From Chara braunii (lineage: Eukaryota; Streptophyta; Charophyceae; Charales; Characeae), in assembly GCA_003427395.1 (NCBI GenBank), contig BFEA01000583.1:8511-48122 (forward strand): a stretch of DNA of 39,612 bases. Direction: 5' to 3'. Below, piece by piece: positions 9,553-20,484 of the stretch. Positions within the stretch are counted from its first letter, which is position 1; every line of letters begins with the position of its first letter. Under the pieces are notes generated by a model that saw only the letters and a program-made list of their open reading frames with translations, searched no databases and was not told where the DNA came from. The position numbers were made by a program, and so were the translations under genes.

Positions 9553-10679
9553 ATGGCTACCCCAGCACAGAACGCAGGCACATCGAACCAAAACACTGGG
9601 GAGAAGTGCATCAGCGTAATTGACAACGAGGCGCTCAAATTTTTGATAGATAAGACGAAGGTTCAAGGGATACAAACCACGGAGATTCAGAAAATGGAGG
9701 GTAAAGAAGAAGAAATCATTGTGTGAAAGTATCCAGAAGAGAAGGTGGCTGAATTAGATGATTTGCACGAACGACATGGTGTAGTCTTCCATTTCGCACG
9801 GAATGGAGCAGAGCTGCAGCCAGCAGAGAAACTCAAATGGGTCATAGAAACCATCAAGAAAGAACTGAAGCTAAAACAATCGGGAGAGGCGTTTACACTA
9901 CAAAACTTGGGTAGAAATAACATCCTGACACTGCTTATTCACGAGGAGCATGCAAAGGCCGCGGCCGAGATGCAATCCAGAAATTGCAACGGCTCGGTCT
10001 GCATTATCACCAAATGGAAAAAAGTGACTGCGCAAAGGCAAAACCCGGTCTTTACCATCTCCTATAAGCAAACTCTGTTGAAAGACAACTTCTGGGCTCA
10101 GTTCGACAACATCCAACCGGGTTTTCATGGTCTGCTGGGGGACAGATTAGAAAGACAGTACCTAGCGAGCAGGATCCTCAAATGGATCCTACCAACCCCT
10201 GACTTCCTGGCTCCGCACTGTGGTTCTATGACGATAGTGTTGGAAGTCAAGACAGACAACCCCCCGGTCTTTCCACAAGCGTGGAAGCTTCAGATCGAAA
10301 ACAGTGTTGTCGAGATCAAGGTATCAACCAAGACTGCCCCGATCTGTTTTCGGTGCAGGGAACAGGGATACATGGGAACAGACCCAAACTGTCCCAAATT
10401 CCCCAAGCAGACGAAGGAACGCAAACTCCTCCCTAACATGCTGGTCGAAGTGGAGGACGCACCCGGTATTTGGTTCATTGCGGATAGTAATTACAATGGC
10501 TGGGTTTTTTATGATAACCTGGAAGAACCAGATTGGGTTTGGCATTATGCCGACCAGGAACCGACGGTTAAGAAACCGAACATTTTCCCCCCAGAAAACA
10601 GCAGATGGCAAAAAAAGGCCACGGGGAAAATGACAGGTAACCCGTCAAAGATTAAGACCGATCCCCTGATTGACTCACG
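9553..10679 (+). pseudogene. LINE ORF1, 5' part
   Basis: The start is ATG at 9553, the first in the frame that continues through the body. One in-frame TGA stands at 9724-9726 (codon 58). The protein has a lysine/glutamate-rich N-terminus, a central region with LKWI-type plant LINE ORF1 signature (SRILKWILPTPDFLAP, near 10160-10210), and a zinc knuckle near 10345-10395 (CFRC, then Q-G-Y, then D-P-N-C). The usual knuckle histidine is replaced by tyrosine and the last spacing is longer than canonical. Such proteins bind the element RNA with ORF2 protein. The frame is cut at 10679 by the gypsy element and resumes in the same frame at 30847. The last eight codons of the apparent open frame to 10707 are LTR sequence. 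Confidence 0.8.
10676..10679 (+). repeat. Gypsy target-site duplication CACG, left
   Basis: CACG precedes the 5' LTR and recurs directly after the 3' LTR at 30843-30846. Four bp is within the usual range for Ty3/gypsy integration. Joining the flanks at this point restores a continuous LINE ORF1 frame. Confidence 0.85.
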
Positions 10680-11975
10680 TGTGATGACCCGTCCATACAT
10701 GGACTGAAACACAGCTGATTTTTGAGTTTTGCCCATAGACTGAATGCCCTGTTGAGTTTCCTGATTGCTACTAAGTCTGTGTGTGCACGCTTGCTGGACT
10801 GCATGTTTGTCTGAGTGTTGGATGGCTTGAGTGTGTGTGTGACCATGCCTGTCTGAGTGTTGGTTGGCCTGGGTGTGTGTGTGACCGTGCCTGTCTGAGT
10901 GTTGGTTGGCATGAGTAATGTGTGTGGCCCGTCAGGGCACTTGCTCGTTCGTTGGGCCCTCAAGGCCGGTACTTACCTGTGGCCATGACATTGAGGGGTT
11001 GCAGCGGGGAAAAACACTCAAGTAGCGGGTAGGTTGGTACCGCATCTGGAAGGGGTAGATGTGCAGGTACCGGAGGCCGAGCAGAAGAAGACAAAAGTGG
11101 CATTTTTAGAGGCCCAGTAGTTGTAGGTAGGTCTAGGCGGATATTGGTCCAACCAGTCTGGGTCTAGGGCCTGTAACAGACAATATCAGAGTTTGCAATG
11201 ATGTTTCCCTCCGAAAGGGAGGAGGTACCGGTTGCTTCGGAGGCCGAGCGGCCTGGAAGTCACCACCCAAGAGGCAAAGCAGGCCGCTATATCTTCTGGC
11301 CTGGCGGAGAATCCGGCCTCTTTTTCGGTGTGCAAGTTTGGCGACACACTGGTGGAGCGCTGGCTGGAGCAGCGCTGCTGGGGAGGAAGGAGAAGGACAC
11401 GAGGGAGGAAGAAGGAGAAAGAAGGAAGGAAGGGGGAGGAGCGCCAGGGGTACTTACCTGGCTATGGTGGCAGCCATCTTCATCACCTTGGTGGGCGCTG
11501 CAGCAGGGAGTCCCCAGTTGGGGAGAGCTACACCAAGAAGCTTCGGGGCAGGGTCAGGCATGGCGGTCTGAGCTAGAGCAGCCACAGCTGCTTTGGGTTG
11601 TCCTTTGGGCATCTGAGCAGAGCCTAGTAGTCCGCCATAGCCTCGGCCTATGAGAGTGAAGAGTGGGAGAGGCGGCCATGACTATGGTGGACCTTAAGTG
11701 ATACCTGCAGTAGAAGAGGGACTCGGACATTGATTCTGGATCGGTTATGCAACATTGTATTATTATTTCTTGTATGATAAGAGCAGGGGAGATAAGGAGG
11801 AGGAGATTGTTGGGCGAAGAAGAAGAGCCTTGTCATTGTCTTTGCTGGTGTACATCTTCTTCTTCTTCTTCTAATCCTCTCTCTCTCCTCTCAAGCTCAT
11901 TCATTCCTTTCTGCAATTGGATGGCATTGTACTTTCCGGTGGATGTGTATCTTGAAATTGGCCAGGGTCATAACA
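10680..11975 (+). repeat. 5' LTR (~1296 bp)
   Basis: It begins TGTGATGACC and ends TCATAACA, and matches 29510-30842 throughout with substitutions and small indels. Internal features are three ~43-bp tandem units (GTCTGAGTGTTGG-TGGC..., 10805-10915), purine-rich AAGGAAG tracts (11390-11440), and a CTTCTTC run (11860-11875). Two near-consensus splice donors face the opposite strand (10969-10981 and 11450-11461). The promoter was not located with confidence. Confidence 0.93.
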
Positions 11976-11976
11976 T

Positions 11977-11988
11977 TGGTTTTAGAGC
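11977..11988 (+). promoter_or_regulatory. Primer binding site, tRNA-Met type
   Basis: TGGTTTTAGAGC starts two bases after the LTR. It differs at two positions from TGGTATCAGAGC, the common plant LTR-element site complementary to the 3' end of initiator tRNA-Met. It would prime minus-strand DNA synthesis. Confidence 0.75.
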
Positions 11989-13502
11989 GGATTCTACTTG
12001 CTGGTGAGAGTTGACTTTGCTGCCCTAACCCTAACCTAAGTGGTTGAGGGCAACACTTAGGGTTAGGGTTGGTGGGGCAGCGTGGCTAAGGGAAGCTGCC
12101 CCCACCTGGTTAGGTCATGTGGGATCGACATAGAACCTAACCAGGTTGCTTGAGAGTGAGATTAGGGTGGCGAGACATTTCGAGGAGACTTCATGCGGCG
12201 ATTGAGAGAGGCGATAGTGAGAGGCACTCGCACTTGGAATCTGATTCAAGGGAGACACTTGGCAACTTGAGGGCTGCCCTCAAGTAGGCGAGCTTGAGGG
12301 TCAGCGGCCACTCAGCATCTACGGACTGCAAGTTGCTACTTTGTTCTTCAGCATCGATGGGGTATCCGGCGTTGCACTTTGGTGTTGGAGTCAGACCCTC
12401 CTAGGAGATAGGACACTAGTGTAGGGGTAGTGTTAGAGGGGTCAGGAGGACCACATGAGAAGGGGGGTGAGTTCTATTCATCTCGAAGCTGAAGGCCACT
12501 CAGGTAAGTGTCGTGCACCTACGGGATGCCCATGTATGTGTGTATGGTATTGATTGTCCTGTTGGGGTACTCTGGGTTTCTTTTCCTACTCCTCTATGAT
12601 CTTGATTGTGTGACTGAATGCATGTGATCTACCTACTCACCTGATGGATGGAAAATGAAGTATCTCGACCTAAATGCCGAGTCTTTTTACAGTGCTTTGT
12701 ATTTTCATCTCTGAACGGTTGTAGTCTGTAGGTTCTGCCAGAAGTTGAAATTTCGTTTTTCAGTGCAGTAGAGACTGAACTTAGTCCATGTGGACCTCCT
12801 CTTGGTTGGGACCTGGTTGAGACCTACGTGGGACCCCTGGGACCTAGCGGGACCGGGCCCAAACAAGAAGAGCCTCTGGACCCAAATCGGTTAGGCATTG
12901 ACCTCTTGTCTTCTTGACTGGTGTACGAGTTCATTCTTCTTGGATTAGGACACCCACTGCCGAGGGGATCTTGGCTGAGACGTTTCGCATGTCTTTTGGA
13001 TTGCACTGTCCGTGGCTTGACTCGCACCTTGTACACCACTCAATTCTCCATTGTTGCATTTAGTCACTCGCTGTCTGATTTGTTGTACGGTCACAGAGCT
13101 GGTCAGACTGGACTCGAGAGGACCTCGTATGCAGTCTGATCAGACTGGGTCGCTGGATTAGACCTCTCGTTGGAACTTGTTTGTCTTTCTTTGATTTGCT
13201 GCTCTCTACTTCCAAATGAAATGTCGCTCCGGCTAGGAGTTCTCCCTTCTCTTCTCTGAGCTTCTCAGTTTGTTTCTCTCAGTTCATTTCCGATGCCCGT
13301 AGAGACTAGCAGTCAGAAAGAAGAGAGAGAGAGGAGGGAGAGAGAAAAGGGAGAGAGGAAAAGTGACCGTCTGAAGTGGGCAAGGACTAGGAAAAGAAGT
13401 GTTCGTTGAAGTGAGAGGGAGAGAGAACCTCTTGAGAGTCTAATTGATTTTTTTGCTGACTGGCGACTCTCTAACCCACTTGTCAACACTAGCGGTCCAA
13501 TA
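11989..13502 (+). other. Gypsy leader, 1.5 kb, no gene
   Basis: This is a long untranslated leader between the PBS and gag. It contains a telomere-like inverted repeat (12021-12079) and a purine-rich GAGAGAGG tract (13315-13440). There is no open frame with gag-like content upstream of 13503. Confidence 0.75.
12021..12079 (+). repeat. Telomere-like inverted repeat
   Basis: CCCTAACCCTAACCTAAG (12023-12040) faces CTTAGGGTTAGGGTT (12056-12070) across a ~15-nt loop. The outer arms TGCCC and GGGGCA extend it. The arms are two to three TTAGGG-type units, like telomere DNA but too short to be an old chromosome end. Confidence 0.7.
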
Positions 13503-15088
13503 ATGGCTCAGCTAACTTCAGTTCAATGGCGGGCCTTGTTAGATGCAGCCAGTGATGCCGAAAAACCATATCTACAAGCACTCCTAGATAGTGCAATCAA
13601 AAGGGAAGAGGAGGCAGAGAAGGAGAGGAAGGAGACATTGCTGAGAAGGCAAGTGGCCATCCTAGAGGCTGTTCCCTCACTGACTGAAGAGCAGTGTGGG
13701 GAACAGTTGCAGTCTATACTCACCGCCCTTGTTCAAGTCAGGAATCTTGAAGATCATACCACTCAGATCGCTAAAGTCTTCGCAAAGTTGCGAACACTTC
13801 AGGATGATCTGATTGATATGACCCGCAAGTACCATGAACTGGCAAAGGAGGTGGCTGAGATGCGACAAGCCCAAGTGGCTAATCCTCTTCCTCTATCTCC
13901 TGGATCTGAAGCTGCAATGAAACCACCTCTGCCTCTCTTACTGTATCTTCTTCCTTGAATGTGTTGGCAACCCCCTCGGGACCTGCAACAAGTGCAGATT
14001 CCGTTGTTGCTCTGACAAGCAGCGAGGCAGGAAATTCTGCAACTAATGCAGCCCCAAGATTGGAACCAGCAGGAGTTGGTCCCAGCTACGCCGGTCCCTA
14101 TGTGGATCGTAAGGCGGTTCAAATACCGTATAAGTACGACGGCAAGGAAGACATCGAATCCTACATCAGCTCCATGAGGGCATATTTCGAGATTTTGGAG
14201 ACTCGACCTGAGAACCAGTTTGTGATCATGGGAATGAATGTCGAGCCAGTCGTTCGGGGCTTCTTAGAGGTCCAAGCTACACGAGCTGGGATTCCTAAAA
14301 TCCAACTCATGAGATGGCTTAAGGCCACCTCGGTTGCCTCCCTCGAGGAACTCCTCATTTCACAATACTTGGATCCACATGCTGCAGCCAGGGCAAGAAT
14401 TCAGCTTGATAAAATCAAGCGCAGCAAGTGGACGGACTCCATGAAAAGCCTGCAGACCTATCTTAGTAAGATGTTCGCTACACCTGGATTGGAACTAACT
14501 GCTCAATTTTGCTTGGATGTGGTCAAAGGCGCGGTTCCCACTAACTTTACTAATCGCCTGGGCAGGGACTTCATTGGTTACACTGACGGGTTCGCCTTGC
14601 TGAAGGACATAGTCAGTCTTGAGGCTGTAGACTTCATCACCACAGCAGACAGCAAAAAGCCCATGGGCGGCAGACGGTTCAAAGGCAGCAACCGTTTTGC
14701 TGTGCATGACCTGCTGGAGGCCGAAAAAGAAGTCGATGCAGATGACCCCACTCTTGGTGATGACCAAGAACAGGACTCTGATACAGCTTGTTCTTCAACC
14801 CATGAGTCTGATGCAAACAAAGAAGAAGAAAAATTTACTGCCTTTAAAAAGACTGCCAATGCAAAGGGATCGAATCGGAGTGCAGGAAAGTACTATGTCC
14901 AACTTCCCAAGGGAGTCAAGATCCCACCTAAACCGGAGGATGCAACTACTAAACCTTGGGTTGACCTCCGGATTACTGAAAATGACTGGCGGGGTAAACT
15001 CAAAAAGGGGGTATGCCTGCATTGCCAAAAACCAAACCATAAGGTACAAGATTGTTATAGGCTGCAGGGAAACCAGAACCGGGCGTAG
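13503..15088 (+). pseudogene. gag: gag polyprotein, frameshifted
   Basis: The first frame (ATG 13503, stop 13956-13958) is a charged, helical N-terminal segment with an E/K-rich coiled coil near residues 30-50. The second frame, open from about 13918, carries the rest to TAG at 15086-15088. An indel near 13915-13920 separates them. The second part has a capsid-like region (IPYKYDGKEDIESYISSMRAYF, near 14120-14190), an acidic linker, and a CCHC zinc knuckle CLHCQKPNHKVQDC near 15014-15055 with canonical C-x2-C-x4-H-x4-C spacing. Gag forms the particle and packages RNA. The total length is usual for plant gypsy gag. Confidence 0.88.
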
Positions 15089-16852
15089 AGTCAACTTCAG
15101 CAAACTCTACAGCAGGGGAGACTGAATCTGAGGCAGATCAGCAGTCCTCCCTTGAAGCCCAATCATCTGCTGAACACATGGCTGAGGTGAGTAACGTTTT
15201 GTATGTCGAGCCTTGGGAGGAGTTTGGGACGGTCGACTTTCACTACCACTTGGAGCATTGGGCTGAGTTGAAACAACACCGTGCCCAGGGGACGGTGAAG
15301 TTGATCTTCTTCAAACTTTTCATAAAACACCGCTATCTCCGTGTTTTGGTTGACTGTGGTGCTACAACTAACTTTATGTCACCTCACGGATACGCAAAGT
15401 GGGCTTGGGGATGAAGCAAGTGGCCTTGCGGAACCCTTGTCGGACCCAAGTTGGCAACAAAGAAGTTGTCTCCTCCACGCATGCAGTCAAAGGTGTGCGC
15501 ACTACCTTTGACAAGGATAAAACTGTCACACACACATTAAACTTCTATGTTCCTAACAAGTGCCCCTTCGACGTTGTCCTTGGCTTGGGCTGGTTGCAGT
15601 CGCAATGCGAGTGGACCAAGTGGAAGGAGTCACTTTTCATGATCAAAGATGCTAGAGGGAACGAGCTTCCTGTCCTCTTGGATGAGAAGCACGAGTCCCA
15701 AGTGACTTTTCTGAATGCAATACAGTTCTGCAAGAAATGGCGCAAGCACAAGGAGGAAGAACAGTTGTATGTTGCCTTTGTTCGTCCTACCCATGTGCCA
15801 TCTACTTTTGCGGCTACTACCACTACTACTTCGATTAGTGATCCTACTTCTAGTACTTCTACTTCTAGCACCTCTATCTCTCCACCCTCTAATGGTCCAA
15901 ATGATCCTACTTCAGATTCGGTTGTCTCTATACGCGACCTGCGACCGGATCTAGGCGATCCCTTTGCTGATCCCCCACCCCCACCGGTCCCACCAGACAT
16001 CCAAAACCTCCTCGATCGGTTTCCGGAAGTTCTGGCCAAGCCACGTGGAGTCCCCACGCGATCGGTCCGACACACCATCGAGTTGGTTGAAGGTTTTGTT
16101 CCTCCAAAGGGTTGCGTATACCGAATGAGACCCGGCGAGCTGGAGGTCCTTCGGCGACAAATCGATGAGATGACTGACACGGGGTGGATCAAACCTAGCG
16201 AATCTGAATTTGGTGCGCCTGTGTTGTTTGTTCCGAAGAAAGGAGGCAAACTCCGCATGTGTATTGACTATCGCGGTCTAAACCGCATCACAAGAAAGAA
16301 TGCCTATCCATTGCCTCGTATAGATGACTTGCNTGATNNCGCAGGTGGGTNCAAGGTCTTCTCCAAGATCGATCTCAAGTCTGGCTACCACCAGATTGAA
16401 GTCGATCCTGCGGACCAGCACAAGACTGCGTTCAAAACATGCGATGGACTTCACGAGTTTACCGTAAAGCCCTTCGGTCTCACGAACGCACCGGCCACCT
16501 TCCAAAGCCTCATGGACAAAGTCCTCCGCGAACAGATTGGCCGGTTCGTGGTGGTCTACCTCGACGACATTCTGATCTTCAGCAAGTCCATGGAGGAACA
16601 CCTCAAGCACCTTGAGGAGGTACTGACCATCCTCAAGAAGACGCAACTTCATCTCAACTTAGAGAAATCTGAGTTTGGGAAGGATAGTGTCATCTATCTT
16701 GGGCACCGGTTGTCTGTTGCAGGCCTAGAGCCTGAAGCAACCAAGGTGGAGGTCATACGCAACTGGCCTCAGCCCGTGAACATTCGCGAACTGCGTTCTT
16801 TTCTTGGTCTCGCGTCATACTATCAGAAGTTTGTGCCCCGGTTCTCCATTGT
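15089..16852 (+). pseudogene. pol: pol 5' part: protease and reverse transcriptase
   Basis: The protease active-site motif DCGATTNF lies near 15350-15375 in frame 1. A frameshift near 15400 moves the rest to the frame open from 15399. Next comes a Ser/Thr-rich linker (15800-15930). The RT follows with [11 protein letters not shown] (near 16250-16280), FSKIDLKSGYHQI (near 16360-16398), PFGLTNAPATFQ (near 16470-16505), the catalytic YLDD at 16557-16568, and a LRSFLGLASYYQKFVP connection segment (near 16795-16838). Ns at 16333-16351 hide part of the palm. The frame ends where element B begins at 16853. RNase H resumes after 27328. Confidence 0.92.
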
Positions 16853-16862
16853 TGCGCTGTCG

Positions 16863-16892
16863 GAGCAAACACCCTTACAAGGGTATTTGCTC
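16863..16892 (+). other. Subterminal hairpin of element B
   Basis: GAGCAAA-c-ACCCTT faces AAGGGT-a-TTTGCTC, a 13-pair stem with one mismatch, starting ten bases inside the left terminus. Subterminal palindromes can bind transposases. That role here is an inference. Confidence 0.7.
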
Positions 16893-17394
16893 ATGATCTT
16901 GCATATGATACAATATCAACGCCTGTCGCCGTGCCGGAGACAGTCTGGAGTAAAAAGTGAGAATTTTTTATGGCTTGGTGATGTGAAGCAAACTTCTCGA
17001 CCATTGAGGCCGAGATTTTTTTTGGCGATCATGTGCAGTGATACGACGCATACGGCAACAGGTAAGGGTTAATACAAATTAAAAGTCTTCGGCCGCGAGA
17101 GCCAGAGGGTTGGCTGAGGACAAGAAAACGTCATGCGGGATGCGTCGACCGCGATCTAAATCAGTCAAACGTTAAGGCGGTAAGGGCAAAACGAATTAGA
17201 ATGAGTGACGGGGCGTCGAACCGGCGGGTATAGGGAAGTCGGCAGGTCGCGCCACTGTAAAATCTGAAGTCGACTGAAAAATTAATACAACCTCGACCAT
17301 GCGGTCGGGGCAGCCAAAAGAAATATACTGCTAACCATAATAGGTGGCGGCAGTTGGTACACGTATTTCGTGAGCGAGGTTGAGGTTACCGCTT
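16893..17394. other. Element B left interior, no gene
   Basis: There is no credible open frame. Short hairpins occur: AGCCA/TGGCT near 17100-17115, and CCTCGACC-atgc-GGTCGGGG at 17291-17310 (eight pairs with one T-G). The composition and stem style match the hairpin-rich right half of the element. Confidence 0.5.
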
Positions 17395-17890
17395 CGTCTC
17401 CCGTATGTAGAGAGGAAATCGCCTCTCGAGTGGTAACTTCGTACCCACATGGTCACCCAAAACAACTGGTGCCTTCATCCCTTTACAGAGGAAGACACCG
17501 CTGCAACCTCTGATATTATTCGCACCGGGGCTAGAGTCAGGTATCCGCCTATCTATCGGTGTCGGGCCTATAAGAATGCCAACTTTTGTTTTCTTCTGCT
17601 CAGTCTCGAGTACCAGGCACATTTGCCCCTACTTAATGTGGTATCGGTCTACCTGCTACTGGAGTTTTTCCGCTGAAATTAAGTGTGGCGGGCCTCTTTC
17701 CCCGCCACTTGAGTGTTTTCCCTGCCGCAACCCTTAATGTCACGGTCGCGGGTAAGTACCGGTCCTTCGGGCCGTCTACTCAACCAAGTGCCCTTGTGGG
17801 TCACACAGATACTCAAGCCGACAAGCGATCAGATAGGTTTGCGGGCCAGCAAGAGAGCACACACACTGACTTAAGAAAAACGGGCTCAGT
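17395..17890 (-). repeat. LTR fragment of a related gypsy, reverse strand
   Basis: The reverse complement matches the LTR at about 10770-11290. Shared stretches include AACTCTGATATT, TGCCA-CTTTTGT-TTCTTCTGCTC, TACTTGAGTGTTTT-CC, GGTAAGTACCGG and CCAGCAAG...GCACACAC. Similarity is moderate, so this is a relative rather than a recent copy of the surrounding element. Neither LTR end is present. Confidence 0.75.
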
Positions 17891-17950
17891 CCACTGGTCG
17901 GACTAAGCCCCATTACTGCTTATGATCTGAGCTGCTCCATATCTACATGA

Positions 17951-18110
17951 AGTGAGAGCTAGCTTAGTAGGTTAAGGTATAGGACTTTCAAGTGTAAGGT
18001 ATTATGTTCGAGTCTTAAATGGTAAAGCAAATTCCTTTTTGCTAGGAGCTTCTCTACACCTTCACCCGGGCTCGATCAGCCGGGGTTCGATCCCGTGTCC
18101 TAGATATTAG
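17951..18110 (+). repeat. tRNA-derived SINE-like unit
   Basis: TAGCTTAGTAGG (17960-17971) fits a pol III box A, and GTTCGAGTC (18006-18014) fits a degenerate box B at tRNA-like spacing. An anticodon-arm-like ACTTTCAAGT lies between. A second, better box B (GGTTCGATCCC, 18084-18094) follows after a CCCGG/CCGGG hairpin. The end runs into TTAGTAG repeats. It could also be a degraded tRNA pair. Confidence 0.5.
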
Positions 18111-18194
18111 AAGTTAGTAGTTAGTTGGGGCCTTAGATTCAATTGTGCTCGTGCACGACAAGTGGCACGAGCAGTGAGTTAGTTAGTTAGTATT

Positions 18195-19030
18195 TAGTTG
18201 TTTTTCTTTTATTTCGTTTGCTTTAGATTCTTATTTTTGTTTCTTTTCTTTTTATTTCTACTCCTTTTTTTTTTCCTATCACAATTTCGATTCTCATACA
18301 GTAGATTCGTGTGGACGAATCTGCATCTAAATCGCGGAAGGATTCATCCTAGGCACTTGCCTGTGCCCCCGCGACAGGGGCATAACCAAGCCGCGAGCAA
18401 CCCGATGGGAAGCTGCGCATGACCGGCGGGAAGGAGCGACTCGACCAAGAAGTCGAAGGCGGGAGTAGAGGGAATAGGAAGCGCGCGAAGGAGGGGAGAG
18501 GAGCGCGCGGAGAAGAATGAGAGGAGCGGGTGAAAGAGGAGAAGAGGGCGCGCGAAAGAGAAGAAGAGGAGCGCGGTCTGGAGGAGAGGGGAACGAGGGG
18601 ATCGGAAAGAAGAAGAAGAAGAAGTAGAAGAAGAAGAAGAAGAATAAGAAGAAGAAGAAGGTGGAGAAGGAGAAGAAGAAGAAGGAGAAGGAGGGAGAAG
18701 GAGGGAGAAAAGAAGAAGAGGAGGAGGAGGAGAAGGAGGAAGACAAAGAAGAAGAGGGATAAGGCAAAAAGGGGAGCTCATGAAGAAGATGGTAAGTGCG
18801 AGCGAAAGGAAGGCCGCGGACGCGAGGCGAATGGAAGGAGCAAGGAGAGGACGATTGCGGAGTGAGTAGAAAGATCGAGCAGAGGATGAGAACAGAAGGT
18901 GCGCGACGAGAAGAGTAGGCGCAGGGTTAGCACGTGCAAACTGGCAGGCGACATAGCGGATAGAAGAAGAGGGAGAAGAAGAAGAAGAAGAAGAAGAAGA
19001 AGAAGAAGAAGAAGAAGAAGAAGAGGGAAG
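18195..19030. repeat. T-rich tract and (GAA)n purine microsatellites
   Basis: T-rich 18195-18280 is followed by GA-rich DNA (18480-18780) and a clean (AAG)n run at 18966-19025. Frames of arginine, glutamate or serine runs are artefacts. Confidence 0.9.
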
Positions 19031-19706
19031 GGGGATACGAACCGGCCTTGGATCCGTTGCTTACCGAATGTGAGGGCGGAGACTTGTGGGATGCGTGATG
19101 CACCCTCCGACGGGGTCGCGAGGTTGGGCTCTTCATCCCCCTCAACTTGTTGGGATCCGCGCTTGCGCAGGTTGTGTCCTGCCTGCTGTGGTCTTGGTAT
19201 GTTGCACATCGTCGTGTAGTGGAGCGAGAGAGAGAAGGAAGGTAAGTTATCTTCGCGCAACTACCTCTAGCTACAACTATTGATAAGAAAATAAATAAAT
19301 AAATATATAAATAAATAAATGAATCCTCCACTAAAATACGGAAAGATGCATTGTCATACTCACATTAGTAGAATGAGTAAAATGGAATGTATCTACCGCT
19401 AGAATATGGGAATATACTCTACTAGGTGTGCGTGTGTGTGTATATATATATATATACAGCCCCTCGTTTGTTGTCCTCTTCTCTCTCTCTGCCTACGGCT
19501 TACCGGGCAGTTCTGTTTGTGACGATATATATATATATATGCGTGTGTGTGTGTGTGTGTGTATGTGAGTGTGTGTGTGTGTATGTGAGTGTGTGTGTGT
19601 ATGCGCGTGTACTGAGTGCGCGACCGACGACTTGGCTACTTTCATCTATAGGACGAGCAAAATCGGATGAATCTACAACTACAATACGGAAACATACATC
19701 AGTATA

Positions 19707-19746
<40 letters not shown>

Positions 19747-20262
19747 GGGGGGGGACGATAAGTCTTCAACCTTGGCCGACAGCTAAGTCTCCAACACCGC
19801 ACATCGCCGCACGGTACTTGGATCGACAGAGTAAGCAAATCAAACAGTGTGAGTGTATATTTCCACGTTTCAGCGGAAGATTCATTTCGTTTTTGCTCAT
19901 ACTATCGATAGAGTGTGCGTGTGTGTGTGTGTTGTCATATTCACTACACACCACTCCACTAAGGAAAAGCACGACTGTCCCAGACTGTTTCGTAGGACTT
20001 CAGCAACCCATGAGTAGGATTCCCTATCTCCGATCTACCCCTCTGTGTGTGTGTGGGTGTGTGTGTATGTGTGTGTGTATGTGAGTGTGTGTGAGTGTGT
20101 GTACGATTGTATAGGTGTGGGCGTGAGTGTGTGCACGTTTGAGTGTTAGAGAGAGAAAGGTTTGCCGAGGTGACTCATGGACTGGGCGACTGATTCCCCG
20201 AGGATGATGCGTCGTTCCTCTATCTGTACCTGACTGAAAACGTTGCTTGTATACATTTAGCA
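19031..20262. repeat. TG/TA microsatellites in unassigned DNA
   Basis: (AAAT)n lies near 19290-19320. TG/TA runs lie at 19425-19456, 19526-19612, 19705-19745 (with GA) and 20042-20102. The DNA between is unique with no supported gene. Similar phrases recur around several runs (for example ACTACAATACGGAAA and CACTAAAATACGGAAA), suggesting one decayed larger repeat. Confidence 0.7.
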
Positions 20263-20414
20263 TTGTTATTATTATTTATTATTATTATTTTCGTATTATT
20301 ACTAATAATAAGTATTATTTTTGATATTATTATTATTTTTATTATTATTATCGCTATTATTATACTATTATTATTTATTATTATTATTATTATTATTTAT
20401 TATTATTATTATTA

Positions 20415-20447
<33 letters not shown>

Positions 20448-20455
20448 TTCTGTGA
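20263..20455 (+). repeat. (ATT)n microsatellite
   Basis: Interrupted TTA/ATT repeats occupy about 190 bp directly before the inverted dispersed block. Further ATT runs stand at 20899-20947, 22110-22165 and 22918-23070. Confidence 0.95.
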
Positions 20456-20484
20456 TAATACCCGTATAAACTTGGGGAAGCAAA

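Noticed and set aside
10680-10707. C-terminal VMTRPYMD of the LINE ORF1 frame as real protein
   Set aside because: These codons are the first bases of the inserted LTR. The true frame resumes after 30846.
18327-19219. Arginine/glutamate-rich and serine/leucine-rich frames
   Set aside because: They are readings of GAA/CTT repeats. No non-repetitive domain is present.
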